Source: JAVBSC01 sp031547305 (GTDB lineage: Bacteria; Desulfobacterota; Desulfovibrionia; Desulfovibrionales; Desulfovibrionaceae). From it: a stretch of 26,483 nucleotides of DNA. Of the stretch, positions 14,359-21,931 are shown piece by piece (the first letter of the stretch is position 1; every line of letters begins with the position of its first letter). The position numbers and the translations under genes were made by a program. The notes under the pieces are model-generated. The model was not told where the DNA came from. It ran no database searches and saw nothing but the letters and a program-made list of their open reading frames with translations. The stretch is taken from positions 1-26,483 of the forward strand of contig JAVBSC010000011.1 in assembly GCA_031547305.1 (NCBI GenBank). The letters run 5' to 3'.

Positions 14359-16311
14359 TCAGATTATTTCCATCAGGCCATGCTTTTTCATCTGGCGGTA
14401 CAACGTGGTGCGGGCGATGCCAAGTGAGGCGGCCGCGCGGGTAAGGTTGTTATTATGGCGGTCAAGGGCTTGTTTGATGGCCTGGGTTGTGGTGTGGCTG
14501 AGGGAGGCGGGAGCGGGGGCGGGGGGGATGGAGCCGGCGATGTGGGCGGGCAGATGGTCCGGGCTGATATGTTCGCCGTTGGCCATAAGCAGGGCCAGTT
14601 CGCAGACGTTTTCCAGTTCGCGCACGTTGCCGGGCCAGTCGTAGTTGTGCAGGGCCAGTGTGGCTTCCGGGCTGATGCCGGCAAAAGGCAGGCGGGTTTC
14701 CCGGCACAGGCGGCGCATGGTGTGGCCGGTCAGGATGGGGATGTCTTCTTTTCTGTCCCGCAGGGGCGGAATGGCTATTTCCACTACGTTTATGCGGTAG
14801 TGGAGGTCTTCGCGGAATTCGCCGCGCTGGGCGGCTTCGCGCAGGTTGATGTTGCTGGCGGTGATCACCCGCACGGACACGGGAAGGGGCTGGCTGCCGC
14901 CTATGCGGGTAATTTCGCCCTGCTGAAGCACGCGCAGCAGTTTGCCCTGCAATTCCCAGGGCAGGCTGTTTATTTCGTCTAGGAACAGGGTGCCGCCGGA
15001 GGCCAGTTCAAATTTGCCGGGCAGTCCTTTTTCCCTGGCTCCGGTAAAAGCGCCGCCCACGTAGCCGAACAGTTCGGATTCAATGAGATCCTTGGGAATG
15101 GCCGCGCAGGATACCGCCACGAACGGACCTTTGCGTTCCCGGCTGTTGTTGTGGATGGCCTGGGCGAAGAGCTCCTTGCCGGTGCCGGATTCACCGGTCA
15201 GCAGGATGCGCGCCCCGCTGTTGCCGGCTCTGCGGGCCAGGTCGATTTGCCGCTTCATGGCCGGGCTGGCGCCCAGGATGTCTTTAAAATCGTACTTGGC
15301 GTAATTGCCGTTGCCGCGCCTGGGCGCGTCCAGGCCGGCGTCCTCCGGGGCGATGATCACGGTGGTGCCAAGGGTTTTTCCGTCGTCGCCGTGAATGGGC
15401 ATGAAGCGGCAGGGGTGCTTGACTTCCTGGCCGTTGATCAGAAAACGCACGTCCGCGCCGGCTGGTTTGCCGCTATGCAGAATGGAGCGGATTTCCTCCT
15501 GGTCTTCCGGTGGGACCATCTGGGCCAGGCCGCGGCCGCTCAGGGCTTCTTCCGCCTGGAGCAGCAGGCAGGCGTGACGGTTGGCGTGGGTGACTTTGAG
15601 GTTGTTGTTCAGGGAGAACACGGCGTCCGGCAGGGAGTTGTGGATGGAGTTGAGCATGGAGTTGAGGCGTTGCTGTTCGCGGAGCAGGAAGATTTCGCGC
15701 AGGCGGGTGCTGATGCCTTCACAGGCCGCTTTGACCATGGCGAAGGTGTGTTCCTGTTTTCCCCGGATGTGGCCGGAGATGGTCAGTGAGGCCACGGCGT
15801 TGTTTTCAATGTCAAAAATGGGGGCGGAAGAGCAGGTCCAGTTGTGAAAGGTGCGGTTGTAATGCTCGTGGCCTTCCACCTGGACCGGGGCTTTTTCCAG
15901 AATGGACAGGGTCAGGGCGCTGGTGCCCACTGTTTCCAGGGTGCGCACGGCCCCGGCCACGTTAAAGCCGCGTTCGGCCACGGGCATGACTGAGGAGTCG
16001 CCCACCACTTCCAGCAGATAGCCTGGGGCCACGGTAAGCGTGGCGATAAAACCGGTGTTGCGGATGGAGACCTCCACCATGCGCATGACCGGGTCCACAG
16101 CCTGGAGCAAAGTTTCGTGCTTGGCGCGCAGGGCGGCCAGATCCTTGGCGGACAAAATACGCGGGGCCAGGGTGGTGAAGGGATCCACACCGCAGTTTTT
16201 GCTGATTTGCCAGGAGCGGCGGATATACGGCTTGAGCGGGCTGGGATCAATGGGCCGGCCGGCCATGTGGTCTTCCCAGAGCCGCCGGGTGACTTCTTCT
16301 GACGCGGGCAT
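14359..16311 (-). CDS. Sigma-54-dependent transcriptional activator (GAF-PAS-AAA+-Fis)
   Basis: A 650-residue enhancer-binding protein of the AcoR/GAF type. The N-terminal part (about 60-210) looks like a GAF sensor, followed by a PAS domain (about 218-322), then the sigma-54 AAA+ domain with Walker A G-E-S-G-T-G-K-E (373-380), the sigma-54-contacting G-A-F-T-G-A loop (420-425) and Walker B T-L-F-L-D-E-I-N (441-448), and a C-terminal Fis-type helix-turn-helix (about 610-646). The phospho-acceptor receiver domain is absent, so it probably senses a small ligand directly. It is divergent from the hydroxyproline-type operon, which has a sigma-54 promoter and paired palindromes. A third palindrome lies 26 bp before its own start, suggesting autoregulation. 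Confidence 0.93.
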   Translation of the reverse strand: MPASEEVTRRLWEDHMAGRPIDPSPLKPYIRRSWQISKNCGVDPFTTLAPRILSAKDLAALRAKHETLLQAVDPVMRMVEVSIRNTGFIATLTVAPGYLLEVVGDSSVMPVAERGFNVAGAVRTLETVGTSALTLSILEKAPVQVEGHEHYNRTFHNWTCSSAPIFDIENNAVASLTISGHIRGKQEHTFAMVKAACEGISTRLREIFLLREQQRLNSMLNSIHNSLPDAVFSLNNNLKVTHANRHACLLLQAEEALSGRGLAQMVPPEDQEEIRSILHSGKPAGADVRFLINGQEVKHPCRFMPIHGDDGKTLGTTVIIAPEDAGLDAPRRGNGNYAKYDFKDILGASPAMKRQIDLARRAGNSGARILLTGESGTGKELFAQAIHNNSRERKGPFVAVSCAAIPKDLIESELFGYVGGAFTGAREKGLPGKFELASGGTLFLDEINSLPWELQGKLLRVLQQGEITRIGGSQPLPVSVRVITASNINLREAAQRGEFREDLHYRINVVEIAIPPLRDRKEDIPILTGHTMRRLCRETRLPFAGISPEATLALHNYDWPGNVRELENVCELALLMANGEHISPDHLPAHIAGSIPPAPAPASLSHTTTQAIKQALDRHNNNLTRAAASLGIARTTLYRQMKKHGLMEII

Positions 16312-16334
16312 GCTTGTTCCCTTGGGTATGTCGT

Positions 16335-16351
16335 TGTAGCGGTATGCTATA
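16335..16351. promoter_or_regulatory. Palindrome upstream of the sigma-54 activator (possible autoregulation site)
   Basis: TAGC-GGTAT-GCTA (16337-16349) has the same TAGC-N5-GCTA layout as the two sites at 16490-16544. It lies just before the activator start at 16311, in or near its promoter, where binding could repress the gene. Confidence 0.45.
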
Positions 16352-16489
16352 CTTTATTGCCGGCGCCATGCGAATGGCCTGACCACAGTCTGGTTGGCGC
16401 AGAATCAGTTTTAAAATAAAAAATAATTATTATACTATGTTAATCTGGATATCCCTGTCAACAGTCTTTAGTGGCGAAGCCGCAAGCTT

Positions 16490-16544
16490 GTAGCGTACCG
16501 CTGCGTTTTAAGAAAAAATAAAAAAAGCGTAGCGTATCGCTACG
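16490..16544. promoter_or_regulatory. Paired palindromes, candidate enhancer sites for the sigma-54 activator
   Basis: CGTAGCGTATCGCTACG (16528-16544) is a palindrome with 7-bp arms, and GTAGCGTACCGCTGC (16490-16504) is a degenerate copy in the same layout. Their centres are 39 bp apart, close to four helical turns. They lie about 60-110 bp before the -24/-12 promoter at 16599, the usual place for enhancer-binding-protein sites. Confidence 0.55.
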
Positions 16545-16598
16545 GCCACAAGGGCCCGGAACCCGCCCAAAGGCCGTAAAGCCAGGCCCGGGCCATTT

Positions 16599-16614
16599 TG
16601 GCGCGAGCATGGCT
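16599..16614 (+). promoter_or_regulatory. Sigma-54 (-24/-12) promoter of the catabolic operon
   Basis: TGGCGCG-AGCA-TGGCT matches the sigma-54 consensus TGGCACG-N4-TTGCW with the invariant GG and GC at exactly the right spacing (16600-16601 and 16612-16613). Transcription would start near 16625, giving a leader of about 180 nt before the first gene at 16804. The remaining 16312-16803 gap holds only the palindromes listed separately and AT-rich DNA around 16415-16440. Confidence 0.65.
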
Positions 16615-16803
16615 TTTTTTGCGCTTTTTATCATCTTTTGCGGACGGCAAAGCCTGCAAAACAAGGCTAGGAACGGAATTTGCTTTCAGGTCAGCAAAGG
16701 CTCAAGCGCCGAGTGGTTATTACACACGGCTTCAGGCAGAGAGTCTTCCCGGCGAGTGGAGTCCTGGCGGCAGAGGCTCCTTAAAACAAGGGAGATATCA
16801 TCC

Positions 16804-17988
16804 ATGGTGCGTACTGCGGACGCGATAGTGCTGGGCGGCGGGGCCGTGGGCACGGCCGTGGCCTATTACCTGGCCGGGTCCGGCCGCCGCGTGGTCCTGC
16901 TGGAGCGCGGGGAGTTCCCCTGGGGGTCCAGCAAACGTTGCGACGGCCATGCGGTGACCTATGACAGCGAGCCGGGGTTTTTCAGCCGCTTTTGCAAGAT
17001 GGGCCTGGATCTCTTCCCGGAAGTGGCCAGGGATTTGCCCTGCGATATCCAGTTCGCTCCGGATGGCCTGGGGCTGCTGATCGATGACGAGGGTGATCTG
17101 GAAACCGCGCGTCGGAACTTTGAGGGGAAAAAAGCGGAAGGCAATCCGGTGGCCTGGTGGGACCAGGCGGAACTGCGCCGCCGCGAGCCGGGCATAGCGG
17201 ACCGGGTGCTGGCCTGCGTGAACTTTGGCGGCGACGCTTCCTTGAATCCCATGCGCCTGGCCCTTGGCCTGGCTTTGCGGGCCAGGGAATACGGGGCGGA
17301 ACTTTTGCCCGGCACTACGGTCCGTGGCGTCCGGGTCAAAGACGGGGCTGTGTCCGGCGTGGATACGGACAATGGCGTGTTCAGCGCCCCGGTGCTGGTG
17401 AACGCCGGCGGGGTTTGGGCGCCGGAACTGGCCCTGCTGGCCGGCCTCAGCTTGCCAATCCGGCCGCGCCAGGGGCAGATCCTGGTTACTGAGCGCACCA
17501 GCGGCCTGGCCGCGCGGTCCTATGCCGAATTCGGCTATCTGGCGGCCAAGGGCGGCAAAAAAAGGCCTGGCGTGACCCCGGACATGGAAGCCTACGGCGT
17601 GGCTCTGGTGGCTGAACCCACCCCGGCCGGCACCGTGCTTTTCGGCAGCAGCCGGCGCTACGTGGGGTTAAACACGGAATGCGATCCGGCTGTGCTGGGA
17701 GCCATTGCCCAGCGCGCCTCCAGATTTTTCCCAAAGCTCCGGGACGTGCGGGTCATCCGGGCTTATGCCGGCGTGCGGCCGGCCACGCCGGACGGCAAAC
17801 CGATTCTTTCAGCCACGCCGGTCAAAGGATTTTACGTGGCCGCCGGGCACGAGGGCAACGGCATAGGCTTGAGCCTGATCAGCGGCAAACTGATGGCCGA
17901 GCTTATTGACGGCCGGCCGCCAAGCCTGGATATGGTCCCCCTCAGCCTGGAGCGCTTCGCTCCGGAAGGCGGAGGCGCGCATGTTTAA
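16804..17988 (+). CDS. FAD-dependent amino-acid (D-hydroxyproline-type) dehydrogenase, catalytic subunit
   Basis: A 394-residue flavoprotein of the DAO/DadA superfamily. The N-terminal Rossmann fold has A-I-V-L-G-G-G-A-V-G-T-A-V-A and an acidic end-strand residue (L-L-E-R-G) for FAD binding; the C-terminal G-H-E-G-N-G-I-G-L-S loop closes on the flavin. It resembles OoxB/HcnC and the catalytic subunit of the multi-subunit D-hydroxyproline dehydrogenase. With the two following genes, which overlap it end to end, it would oxidise a cyclic or N-substituted D-amino acid. The adjacent epimerase and DapA-type genes favour cis-4-hydroxy-D-proline as substrate. GGGAG precedes the chosen ATG; a longer frame runs upstream across the promoter and is not credible. 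Alternatives are opine or D-proline oxidation. Confidence 0.82.
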   Translation: MVRTADAIVLGGGAVGTAVAYYLAGSGRRVVLLERGEFPWGSSKRCDGHAVTYDSEPGFFSRFCKMGLDLFPEVARDLPCDIQFAPDGLGLLIDDEGDLETARRNFEGKKAEGNPVAWWDQAELRRREPGIADRVLACVNFGGDASLNPMRLALGLALRAREYGAELLPGTTVRGVRVKDGAVSGVDTDNGVFSAPVLVNAGGVWAPELALLAGLSLPIRPRQGQILVTERTSGLAARSYAEFGYLAAKGGKKRPGVTPDMEAYGVALVAEPTPAGTVLFGSSRRYVGLNTECDPAVLGAIAQRASRFFPKLRDVRVIRAYAGVRPATPDGKPILSATPVKGFYVAAGHEGNGIGLSLISGKLMAELIDGRPPSLDMVPLSLERFAPEGGGAHV

Positions 17989-18292
17989 GAAAGTTCTGCC
18001 CAACCCGGCCAACGAGGTGCGTGTGGAGTTTGATGGCCGCAGCCTGCTCGTGCCGGCCGGCCTCAGCGTTGCCGCCGCGCTTCTGGGGCACGGCGAATGC
18101 TCCTGCAACAACTCCGCCCCGGACGGCGACACGCGCGGCCCCTATTGCCTGATGGGCCTGTGCTTTGAATGCCTGGTGGAGATCAACGGCCGGCCTGACC
18201 AACAGGCCTGCCTGACCCTGGTGGAGGAAGGCATGCGCATCCGCCGCCAGGTTGGGTCGTCTTTGCCAAACCTTGGGGAGGAGCGGCCATGA
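17981..18292 (+). CDS. [2Fe-2S] subunit of the amino-acid dehydrogenase
   Basis: A 103-residue ferredoxin-like protein of the Fer2_4 type, as found in HcnA/OoxA-linked and D-hydroxyproline dehydrogenase complexes. C56, C61, C64 and C77 give the plant-type spacing C-x4-C-x2-C-x12-C for one [2Fe-2S] cluster; C40 and C42 lie just upstream. It would pass electrons between the two flavin subunits or out of the complex. Its ATG overlaps the previous gene by 8 bp, and its stop overlaps the next gene by 4 bp, so the three subunits are translationally coupled and probably made in equal amounts. Confidence 0.85.
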   Translation: MFKKVLPNPANEVRVEFDGRSLLVPAGLSVAAALLGHGECSCNNSAPDGDTRGPYCLMGLCFECLVEINGRPDQQACLTLVEEGMRIRRQVGSSLPNLGEERP

Positions 18293-19671
18293 TGTGCCGG
18301 GATCTGGCGATAATCGGGGCCGGACCGGCCGGTTTGGCCGCGGCCGTGGAAGCGGCCGGGCGCGGGCTTTCCGTGACCGTGCTGGATCGGCAGGCCGAGC
18401 CGGGCGGGCAGATTTTTCGCGGGGCCGCCAACGCCCTGCCGGAGAATCTGAAATTTTTCGGCTCCGAGTATGCCGAAGGTGCCCGGCTGATCCGCCGCTT
18501 TCAGGCCTGCGGGGCGGAATTCCTGCCCCAGGCCACGGTCTGGGAAGTAAGCCCTAACCGCCTTTGCTTCAGCCGCGACGGCCGGAGCGAAGCGTTGCGG
18601 GCTGGGGCCGTTCTTGTGGCCAGCGGGGCCATGGAGCGGCCCGCGCCCCTGCCAGGCTGGACCAAGCCGGGCGTGCTGGGCGCGGGCGGGGCGGACATCC
18701 TGCTCAAGTCCGGCGGAGTTGGCCTGCCGGAACCAATCATCCTGTGCGGCAACGGCCCGTTGCTGCTCCAATCCCTGCACCATCTGCAAGCTCTTAAAAT
18801 CCGGATCAGCGGCCTGGCTTTCACCGGCCGGCCATCCAATCTGTGGCGCGGATTGCCCTGGGCCTTTGCCGGCCTGCTGCGCCCCGCCTACTTTGCTTCC
18901 AAGGGCCTGATGGCCCTGTCCGGCCTGATCGGCAAAACCAAGTTGTTCCTTGGCGCCAGCGAGCCGCGTATTGAAGGCCAATCCGGCGATTTTACCCTGC
19001 GCTTCAAAGCCGGCGACAAGGCCGCCGAACTGCGCGGGGCCACCATATTGCTGCACGAAGGCGTGATCCCCGAAAGCCGCTTTACCCTGTCCAGCGGTTG
19101 CGTCCACGCCTGGAATCCGATTCAGCGTTATTGGCACGCCAAGTCCGACGAATGGGGCGCGACGAATCTGCCCGGCCTGTACGTGGCCGGGGACGCGGCC
19201 GGAGTCCTCGGCGGCGCCGCCGCCGTAGCGCGCGGCCGCCTGGCCGGCCTGGAAATCTGCCGCTCCCTCGGCCGCCTCAGCCTGAACGAGCGGGACCGCG
19301 CCGGACGCTGTTCTCTTTTTACCCTGCATCGCGCCGCCCTGGCCCAGGCTTTTCTGGACCGCCTGTTCGCCCCGGATCCGGCCCTGCTCCAGCCGGCCGA
19401 TGACGCCATCGTCTGCCGTTGCGAGGGCCTGACCGCCGCTGACATCCGCAAATGGCTGTCCCTGGGCTGCGCTTCGCCGGACGCCGTCAAGGCCCAGTCC
19501 CGCGCCGGCATGGGGCGCTGCCAGGGCCGGACCTGCGGCCAGGCTGTGGCCGAAATGATCGCCCAGGCCCACGGTCTGCCCATGGATGCGATTTATCCGG
19601 CCAAAGCCAGATTCCCGGCCTTCCCGGTAAGCGCCGGCGAACTCGCTGATCTGGAACTACCGTCAGTATAA
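18289..19671 (+). CDS. FAD/NAD(P)-type oxidoreductase subunit with C-terminal BFD-like [2Fe-2S] domain
   Basis: A 460-residue flavoprotein. The N-terminal D-L-A-I-I-G-A-G-P-A-G-L-A-A-A and P-G-G-Q-I motifs bind FAD; a second dinucleotide fold (I-I-L-C-G-N-G-P-L-L) follows, and L-Y-V-A-G-D-A-A-G closes the flavin site. The C-terminal region holds C376, C378, C411 and C416 in the bacterioferritin-associated ferredoxin (BFD)-like pattern. This is the HcnB/OoxA-type alpha subunit of heteromeric D-amino-acid dehydrogenases. It would take electrons from the catalytic subunit. The terminal acceptor (quinone, ferredoxin or other) is not indicated by sequence. Overlap with the preceding gene supports one complex. 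Confidence 0.85.
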   Translation: MMCRDLAIIGAGPAGLAAAVEAAGRGLSVTVLDRQAEPGGQIFRGAANALPENLKFFGSEYAEGARLIRRFQACGAEFLPQATVWEVSPNRLCFSRDGRSEALRAGAVLVASGAMERPAPLPGWTKPGVLGAGGADILLKSGGVGLPEPIILCGNGPLLLQSLHHLQALKIRISGLAFTGRPSNLWRGLPWAFAGLLRPAYFASKGLMALSGLIGKTKLFLGASEPRIEGQSGDFTLRFKAGDKAAELRGATILLHEGVIPESRFTLSSGCVHAWNPIQRYWHAKSDEWGATNLPGLYVAGDAAGVLGGAAAVARGRLAGLEICRSLGRLSLNERDRAGRCSLFTLHRAALAQAFLDRLFAPDPALLQPADDAIVCRCEGLTAADIRKWLSLGCASPDAVKAQSRAGMGRCQGRTCGQAVAEMIAQAHGLPMDAIYPAKARFPAFPVSAGELADLELPSV

Positions 19672-19703
19672 TTAAAGCAATAAATCCAGCAAAAGGAGCA
19701 AAT

Positions 19704-20711
19704 ATGCGCTTCACCAGGTGTTTCACTTCCATAGACACGCATACGGGCGGGGAGCCCACCCGGACGATCACCAGCGGCATTCCGCCCATTCCAGGGGCCA
19801 CTGTGGGTGAGAAGATGGTGTACATGCGGGATCACATGGATTGGATACGCACGTCTTTGATGTTCGAACCCAGGGGGCACAGCGTGATGTCCGGAGTGGT
19901 GCTTATGCCGCCTTGTTTGCCGGAAGCGGATTATGGGGTGATTTTCATCGAGACGGGCGGATATCTGCCCATGTGCGGGCATGACACCATTGGCGTGGCC
20001 ACGGCTCTGGTGGAGGCCGGCCTGGTGGAGGTCAAGGAGCCGTACACGGACATCGCCCTGGATACCCCGGCCGGCCTGACCAGGGTCAAAGTGAAAGTGG
20101 AGGACGGCAAGGCCCGGAGCGTAACCCTGACCAATATTCCGTCTTTTGTGTTTGAACGGGAGGTGACCGTGGAAGTGCCGGAATTCGGCCGGGTTACCTG
20201 CGATATTTCCTACGGCGGCAACACTTACGCCATTGTGCCGGCGGCCGCCTACGGGCTTAAGGTGGAACCGGGGGCGGCCTCGCGTTTTATCGAGCACGGC
20301 CGTGCACTGCGGGATATTCTGAACGCCAAGGTGCGCATCCAGCATCCGGAGATAGATTTCATCAATGAAGTCACGCATGTGGAATTTTACGAGGATTTGA
20401 GCGGGCAGGGCGGCAACTGCAAAAACGCGGTGCTCTTCGGGGATGCCGGCATAGACCGCTCCCCCTGCGGCACGGGCACCTCGGCCAAGCTTGCCCTGCT
20501 GTGCGCCCAGGGCAAGATAGGGCTGGGGGAGGCCTTCGTGCACGAGAGCATCATCGGCAGCCTGTTCACGGCCAGGGCGCTTTCCAGCCTCAAAGTGGGG
20601 CAATACGACGCCATAGTGCCGGAAATAACCGGCAGCGCCCACGTGATGGGCTTCAATCATATGGTCATAGACCCTGACGACCCGCACCGGCACGGATTTT
20701 TATTAGTATAG
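19704..20711 (+). CDS. 4-hydroxyproline epimerase / proline racemase
   Basis: A 335-residue cofactor-free enzyme of the proline racemase family. Both catalytic cysteines are present: C91 in M-C-G-H-D-T-I-G and C255 in D-R-S-P-C-G-T-G-T-S-A. The second Cys excludes the related trans-3-hydroxyproline dehydratases, which have Thr at one catalytic site. Members either racemise proline or epimerise trans-4-hydroxy-L-proline to cis-4-hydroxy-D-proline. Sequence features overall also resemble clostridial proline racemases, so proline remains possible; the neighbouring dehydrogenase and DapA-like genes favour hydroxyproline. An AAAAGGAG site lies before the ATG. It follows the dehydrogenase genes by 32 bp. 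Confidence 0.85.
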   Translation: MRFTRCFTSIDTHTGGEPTRTITSGIPPIPGATVGEKMVYMRDHMDWIRTSLMFEPRGHSVMSGVVLMPPCLPEADYGVIFIETGGYLPMCGHDTIGVATALVEAGLVEVKEPYTDIALDTPAGLTRVKVKVEDGKARSVTLTNIPSFVFEREVTVEVPEFGRVTCDISYGGNTYAIVPAAAYGLKVEPGAASRFIEHGRALRDILNAKVRIQHPEIDFINEVTHVEFYEDLSGQGGNCKNAVLFGDAGIDRSPCGTGTSAKLALLCAQGKIGLGEAFVHESIIGSLFTARALSSLKVGQYDAIVPEITGSAHVMGFNHMVIDPDDPHRHGFLLV

Positions 20712-20740
20712 TCATTAACCAATCAACCCATGGAGGCGTT

Positions 20741-21802
20741 ATGTACAGGAGAATACAAGAAAAAGTGGCTGGTTCGGAAGTGGATGCTTTTCTTGTGCAG
20801 AACGCGGCCAATTTAAACTGGGTTTGCCACAAGGAAAACTATTACCTGCCGGGCGTCATGCTGGTTACGCCGGACGAGACGCATGTGTTCACGCCTTCGC
20901 GTAACCTGCGGGCTTTTGTGGAGCTGTATCCGGAACTGCGCATGGCCGGCGGCGGGTTGCCGGAAGTGGCGGCGCTGTGCGCGGCCAAAAACATCCGCCG
21001 GCTGGGCTTTGAGGCGGATACAGTCTCCTGGCGGCAGCATAAGGACCTGGAGGCCATGTTCAATGGCGTTGAACTGGTGCCGCTGAGCGATTTTGTGGAA
21101 GACCTGCGCATGTGCAAAACGCCGGCGGAAGTGGAACTTATTCAGGAAGCCGCGCGCCTGTCCGACGCGTGTTTCGCGGAATTTCTCAACCATTTGCGGG
21201 TCGGCCTTACGGAACTGCAAGCCAAAAACATTCTGCGCTCCATCTTTTTTGACCGGGGCGCGGATGATCTGAGTTTTGACATTCTCATATCCTCCGGGCC
21301 GCGCACGTTCCTGCCGCATTCGGCTTCCACGGATCGGGAGATCCGGCGCGGGGATCTGGTGCTCATGGACTACGGCATTGTGCTGAACGGATACTGTTCC
21401 GACACCACGCGCACCGTGGTGATGGGCGAAGCCACGGAACTGCAGCAAAAAAGATACGCGCTGGTGCTGAAGGCCCAGGAGAACGCCCTGCGCAATATTA
21501 AGGCCGGCGTGACGCTGCAGCAGGCGGACGCTTTTGCCAGAGACGTCATTACCGCCGAAGAAAAACACGGCTGCTTCGATTACGGCCTAGGGCACGGCAT
21601 AGGCCGCCTGGTGCATGAAAAGCCGCGCATGCACCCCAAACATACCGCTCCGATGCTGGCGGGCGCGATCGTGTCGGTGGAGCCGGGACTATATGTTGAG
21701 GGTTGGGGGGGGATCCGCATTGAAGACTTGCTCGTGGTGGGTAAAGAGAACCCGGGGCGCAATCTGACCGGAGCGCCTAAAAAAGAGCTGATGGTTCTTT
21801 AA
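20741..21802 (+). CDS. M24-family Xaa-Pro dipeptidase-type metallopeptidase
   Basis: A 353-residue cytoplasmic peptidase with the pita-bread fold. All five dinuclear metal ligands are visible: D210 (M-D-Y-G), D221 (C-S-D-T-T-R-T), H285 (G-L-G-H-G-I-G), E314 (S-V-E-P-G-L) and E328 (R-I-E-D-L). The N-terminal creatinase-like domain (1-125) is intact. This group includes Xaa-Pro dipeptidases and aminopeptidases, which cut the bond before proline or hydroxyproline. In this operon it would release free hydroxyproline from imported collagen-type dipeptides and hand it to the epimerase. Some M24 proteins are not peptidases, but the full ligand set supports activity. It starts 29 bp after the epimerase, with a GGAGG site. 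Confidence 0.88.
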   Translation: MYRRIQEKVAGSEVDAFLVQNAANLNWVCHKENYYLPGVMLVTPDETHVFTPSRNLRAFVELYPELRMAGGGLPEVAALCAAKNIRRLGFEADTVSWRQHKDLEAMFNGVELVPLSDFVEDLRMCKTPAEVELIQEAARLSDACFAEFLNHLRVGLTELQAKNILRSIFFDRGADDLSFDILISSGPRTFLPHSASTDREIRRGDLVLMDYGIVLNGYCSDTTRTVVMGEATELQQKRYALVLKAQENALRNIKAGVTLQQADAFARDVITAEEKHGCFDYGLGHGIGRLVHEKPRMHPKHTAPMLAGAIVSVEPGLYVEGWGGIRIEDLLVVGKENPGRNLTGAPKKELMVL

Positions 21803-21875
21803 AACGGATTAGCTTTTAAGACGCTCACTTCGGCGTTTAACGGCGAAAGCGAGTTTCGCCCGCGGCGGCGTGGCG

Positions 21876-21894
21876 GGCGGTGGTCCCCACCGCC
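21876..21894 (+). other. Intercistronic hairpin before the AbgT-family gene
   Basis: GGCGGTGG, a 3-nt loop, then CCACCGCC gives a perfect 8-bp stem in the 129-bp gap between the peptidase and transporter genes. No T-tract follows, so it may set mRNA processing or stability rather than end transcription. Confidence 0.35.
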
Positions 21895-21931
21895 GGAGCA
21901 TTTGCTCTAATTAAAACATTAAGGAGCATTT

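Noticed and set aside
16609..16803. Extension of the first dehydrogenase gene upstream to 16609
   Set aside because: It would begin inside the predicted sigma-54 promoter, and the flavin-binding fold starts normally right after the ATG at 16804.
18142..19572. A 476-codon open frame on the minus strand opposite the FAD subunit
   Set aside because: Its translation is low-complexity (rich in Gly, Ala, Gln, Pro) with no family motif, and it lies fully opposite a well-supported gene; it reflects GC-rich codon bias.
19704..20711. trans-3-hydroxy-L-proline dehydratase
   Set aside because: Both catalytic cysteines (C91 and C255) are present, whereas that dehydratase has Thr at one site.
21876..21894. 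Terminator splitting the catabolic operon
   Set aside because: The stem is strong but no T-tract follows and the downstream genes continue the same pathway theme.
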